Shown here: positions 60,416-64,000 of the stretch, in pieces
Layout of the letters: every line of letters begins with the position of its first letter
Position numbering within the stretch: the stretch's first letter is position 1
Source: Mesocentrotus franciscanus
Taxonomy: Eukaryota; Echinodermata; Echinoidea; Camarodonta; Strongylocentrotidae
Length of the DNA stretch: 64,000 nt
Direction: 5' to 3'
Assembly: GCA_037976565.1 (NCBI GenBank)
Contig: CP137680.1
Span: 1,277,252 to 1,341,251 of the forward strand
Notes under the pieces: generated by a model
The model's input: the letters and a program-made list of their open reading frames with translations, nothing else
The model's database searches: none
Told to the model about the DNA's origin: nothing
Translations under genes and position numbers: made by a program

Positions 60416-60934
60416 TCCCTTTGCAGCCAACATCAAATTCTGTAGAACTTTGCAGGAATTATGAATATGTCATGTATGTCCTATCTGTGAAATTTAAACG
60501 TTAGCAGTGTCCTAATATTCAAATTATGCAAGGAAACCCGTTTACTTGCTAGACTTCACTGTCAGACACTATTGAGTGACTGACTGCCCTTTTTCATCTT
60601 TGGTAATAACATATATAAAATGAGCTGTAAAGGGTACATGAGCATTTTTCTACATCAATAACCCACTTCTTGTAATGGCCAAAATTAAACTGATTGAATC
60701 TTTGCGCAGCATAAAACGTACGACCATTCGGTACAATGGTCTGAATAATCAGACTATTACTTACTGGCTCTATAGCTCCTAAGTCGATTCGACAACTAAT
60801 AGTCGTTATTTTCCCAATTAAAGACATTTTCAAGCCCCCTTTTTTTAGGGAAGTTCTAAATTAGTATTGTCTTTCAAATGCCGTTGGAATTTAACCTTTT
60901 CATTTTTGTGGCCTGCAAATGGGACATAGTACCT
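60416..60934 (-). mobile_element. TTAA-flanked miniature TIR element, copy 2 (longer)
   Basis: TTAA at 60412-60415 and 60935-60938 flanks ends AGATACTATGTCCC and (inverted) AGGTACTATGTCCC. It is the inverse of 51483-51864 with high identity, plus about 140 extra bases (about 60741-60883) missing from copy 1. A frame containing PNGRTFYAAQRF remains open, but no transposase is present. Confidence 0.8.
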
Positions 60935-60938
60935 TTAA

Positions 60939-61375
60939 ACACGATAAATTCATCGAGGAAAAATCATAGCTCTACCTCAATGTACCTTATAATCTGTTAT
61001 CGGAAGAGTAAAATCAGAAATGTGTTATTTTATAATGTTATACAGCGTTTGGAATGGATAAAAAGAGACAGTTTGGAGGAGATTAAAACATATGTCCTTC
61101 ATTTTGATGGTATATGATTTTGATTGACGTTAATTGTCAATAAGTAAGCCAAGTAGTTCTTGAATATGTTTCAAAGTAGTACTTCAAGGCTCGGCTGCAA
61201 TCATATAAACGTCGTTCTAATGTGACATGCACGGGAAATTTTGTTGATCTAATAAGTCTTTTAGTATTTTACACACATAATCATGTTGTATTACCGCTTG
61301 ATGTTTTAACATTAGAATAACAAACCGTACACAAATATAATGCAGTTTATGTATTTTACGCAATGATGTGGACTT
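60939..61375. other. Spacer, nothing recognised
   Basis: No feature recognised. Confidence 0.35.
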
Positions 61376-62150
61376 TTGTTGTTTTTATTCATTCCATTCA
61401 CAAATTATCATAAAGGAGACTTCAATATGTTAAATAGAAGCATCAGACAGGCCGAGAAGATAATAGGACAAGAATTAAACTTTAGAGATCTATGTCGAAA
61501 TAGGATAGTAGAAAAGGCAAAATCCATCCTGAAGAATAATCAGCACCCCTTGAACGAAAAAATATAAGAATACGGTCCGGTAACAGGTTGAGATCAAATT
61601 GGACAAATCGGCTCTTAAACTCATTTATATAAGGCAATAACGAGGTTATTATCTTATTCCACATTATGCATGAATGTTTCAAAGATTTAAAAACTTGATG
61701 TTGAATGTGGTTAATAATAATGACGATAATAATAATAACAATAATGATACCTGTACATAATAATCATATTAATAATGATAATAATAATGATAAAATGATG
61801 ATAATAATGATACTATTAAAAATAATAATAATAATAATAATATCAATAATGATAATAATAATAATAAGACTATAGAACAGTTATAATAATACAATACATT
61901 ATTCATACCAGTAAAAACTTATCGTCTTTCCACCTCACTTGGTATACCTGTGCATGTATATTATTTTCGATGGATGACTATATCTTTGTTTGATTGTTTA
62001 ATGTTTTTGTTTTCGTTTTCTGTCAACTCAAAATTATTTTATTGAATTTGTCTTTTGTATGAGTGTCTATGTTATTATGTGTATCCATATACCATGTAAA
62101 TACGACGAATTTCCAATGTTAAATTGACAATAAATATGAACCTTATGAAG
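61376..62150 (+). mobile_element. LINE C-terminal relic with internal microsatellite
   Basis: The first part reads LNRSIRQAEKIIGQELNFR, then RIVEKAKSILKNNQHPL. After a frameshift near 61560 comes IRSGNRLRSNWTNRLLNSFI (to about 61630). This order matches the end of LINE proteins with the ...IVxxAxKIVG...KARxILxDxxHPLYxEFxLLPSGRRxR...NRxxNSFIPxAI pattern. An AAT/ATG repeat (61706-61870) and an untranslated tail with AATAAA at about 62132 follow. TGAACCTTAT occurs at about 62137 and 62160. Confidence 0.65.
61706..61870. repeat. AAT/ATG trinucleotide microsatellite
   Basis: Imperfect AAT and ATG units inside the 3' region of the LINE relic. Confidence 0.9.
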
Positions 62151-62566
62151 CTTACCTTGTGAACCTTATCAATTCCATTGTTGTTATTTAAATTAGCTTG
62201 TAACTATACATTATACAAAAATGCTATTCAGTATGATCTAATTTAAGGACTGCCTATGTCTATGGATATACAAATTCTGTTCGCATTAAGATGCAGTCGT
62301 AAGAGGAAGAAAAAGAAAGGGAAAAGGGGTTAGTTTTATATCACAAGGCAGAGAGTATCAAAATCTGGCTATGCTTTCTATTTCTTCAAAGTGTAGTTTC
62401 TACATGCATGTTTAATTTTCATTTTTTGTTGAAGAATTTAAAGTTGTACGACTCATGTTCCGGTCATAATTGCTCTACGGTCAATTTATTACACTAACCA
62501 AATTCCAAATTTGTTTGAACCCTGTACCAAACAATTTATTTATCTCTAAATCCTTTTCTAATCATA
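62151..62566. other. Spacer, nothing recognised
   Basis: No feature recognised. Confidence 0.35.
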
Positions 62567-62611
62567 ACCCTAAACCTAACTCAAAGCCCTAACCCTAACC
62601 CTAACCCCAAC
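62567..62611. repeat. Interstitial telomere-like repeat
   Basis: Three consecutive CCCTAA units plus degenerate ones (AACCCTAAACCTAACT before, CCCCAACT after). This is the complement of TTAGGG, the telomere unit of vertebrates and many other metazoans including echinoderms. Confidence 0.8.
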
Positions 62612-63099
62612 TTTATATCTCCCGAAATAAAACCCGGGGCAAGTGTCGTCCAACGAAAGGTAGAAGCATCAGAATTAGCTGGTCAGAAAGAAAAATTGGA
62701 AAACGTCAAAATATTGAAACTGGCTTAAATGACGTTTATTACCAAAATTGTGATCAAATTGAGGGGAATGGAAAGATTTATCACGTTAGCTTCCCACCAA
62801 AAATAGCCATTTATAAATGATGTAAATATTTGAAATGATGTATTTGATAATCATTGTACAGATTACACTTTTACATATATAGATACTTTAAGTGTGTTGT
62901 GATGTTCAGTTCCTATTTCATTTATAGTGTAATGTGGTGACTTACTTATATCTATATAAATAGCGTTTATATGCATGATGTACATTGAATTGTTAACTTC
63001 TTTGTCTCTTTGATAGAATAAAATGATGTTTGTTTGCATGTGATTTAAAAACCTCTGCTGAATGTCGTACTACATTGTTTGTAGATTAATTATTTCGAG
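62612..63099. other. Spacer, nothing recognised
   Basis: No feature recognised. Confidence 0.35.
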
Positions 63100-63570
63100 A
63101 GAGAAAAATCCTTTAAAATAGGCGTAATCAAGAGCAAGAGAGATATAACTAACAGATAGTAAACGAAATATATGAACTGACAGAAATGTAATCGCAGAAA
63201 GATGGAGAAGCGGTGAAACGTACAAATGTGGACAATGAAGGGAGAGAGAACATAATGAATCAGAGAGGTGAATGAAAAGGATTTTAATGGAAAGATACGA
63301 GATAGAGAGAGAGAGGGTTAGGTAGATAAGGGAGGTGATATATTAGGGAGGGAGAAAGGGAGACGCAAGCAAAGTATATATAGAGAGAGAGGGAGGATTA
63401 GAGAAGGAATGATAAATAAATATGAGTAAGAGAGAGAAATGGAGAGGGAGCGAAAGAGAGAGAGGGGGGGATGGGGGAAAAAGTTAACGAAAGAAAAAGG
63501 GAGATAAGAGGGGGAGGAAGGAGAGAGAGGGATAGAGAGAGAGAGAAAGAGATAGATATATATATATATG
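63100..63570. repeat. GA-rich degenerate microsatellite
   Basis: Long purine-rich run of GAGAGA and GGGAGA units ending in a short TA run (63557-63568). A minus-strand Ser/Leu frame over it is a by-product. Confidence 0.9.
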
Positions 63571-64000
63571 GTGGATCTTATGGACAGTGATATGGTGAAT
63601 GTAATGGATCCTTTGTTTGGTTATTTGTTTGTGGTTTTCTAAGCAAATGTATAGATGGTATCCCAAATAAGGAACGAGATTTCTATTGATCAGTATGGAT
63701 TTATTAATAAAATTATTTAACAAATAAATCTCTTCACTGTAAAATGTCAACCACGACAGAACAATTGCTAATTATACATTGTACATTATGACTGACAGAG
63801 GATGATATAATCTCTGATGAATACTTAAAATATAGTCTAAACCATTTTTTTTTGGTGGCAATTACTGTGTTTCTTATACTTCTTGCCGATTTGCTCGAGC
63901 CGGAAGATTCCAAAAGGACTAGAAATTCTTTTAAATAAACTGGAATCACTACATTTTTAATAGACATCCTCCATGTCATAATGGCTTTAGGAGAATAATG
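63571..64000. other. Spacer to window end
   Basis: No gene recognised; an 81-codon minus-strand frame here has no recognised domain. Confidence 0.35.

Overview
The window looks like AT-rich, intron- and transposon-rich nuclear DNA of an invertebrate animal, most likely a marine deuterostome such as an echinoderm. The reasons are two intact rhodopsin-class peptide receptors of the bombesin/endothelin-related group, several LINE relics of kinds common in marine invertebrates, abundant inverted-repeat elements that recall the TU foldback transposons of sea urchins, and a short interstitial CCCTAA tract. This is inference; no species is named by the sequence.

Genes: only two intact protein-coding genes are convincing. 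Both are plus strand, each has an uninterrupted reading frame of exactly 415 codons, and they are obvious paralogues about 14 kb apart (41858-43105 and 56991-58238). They encode seven-helix neuropeptide-type receptors. A 47-bp stretch through helix 3 and the ERY motif is identical between them although flanking synonymous sites differ, which suggests local gene conversion. No tRNA, rRNA, CRISPR or operon structure was seen.

Layout: 1-13 kb holds dead LINEs. One is a Tx1/L1-like copy (1099-3752) with a perfect 16-bp target-site duplication; the others are a minus-strand LINE at 6.4-7.1 kb, a CR1/L2-like 3' end running into an ATT microsatellite near 8 kb, and another CR1-like end at 12.2 kb. 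From 13 to 28 kb the sequence is mostly featureless, with small terminal-inverted-repeat (TIR) elements. From 28 to 38 kb come a GC-rich island, duplications, a nested pair of LINEs with a 14-bp target duplication, hairpins and several TIR elements. From 38 to 64 kb come the two receptor genes, separated and flanked by TIR and foldback elements, retroelement insertions, simple repeats and a short telomere-like tract.

The most unusual signal is a class of non-coding TIR elements whose interiors consist of degenerate CpG-containing words spaced about 10-11 bp apart, close to one turn of DNA. The best cases are 52514-53424 (CGTA words) and 36292-36961 (ACGGT words, with a perfect 30-bp TIR). Likely relatives lie at 11214, 16461, 36964, 38034, 43788 and 44189. 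Each element has its own word, so the architecture is shared but the sequence is not.
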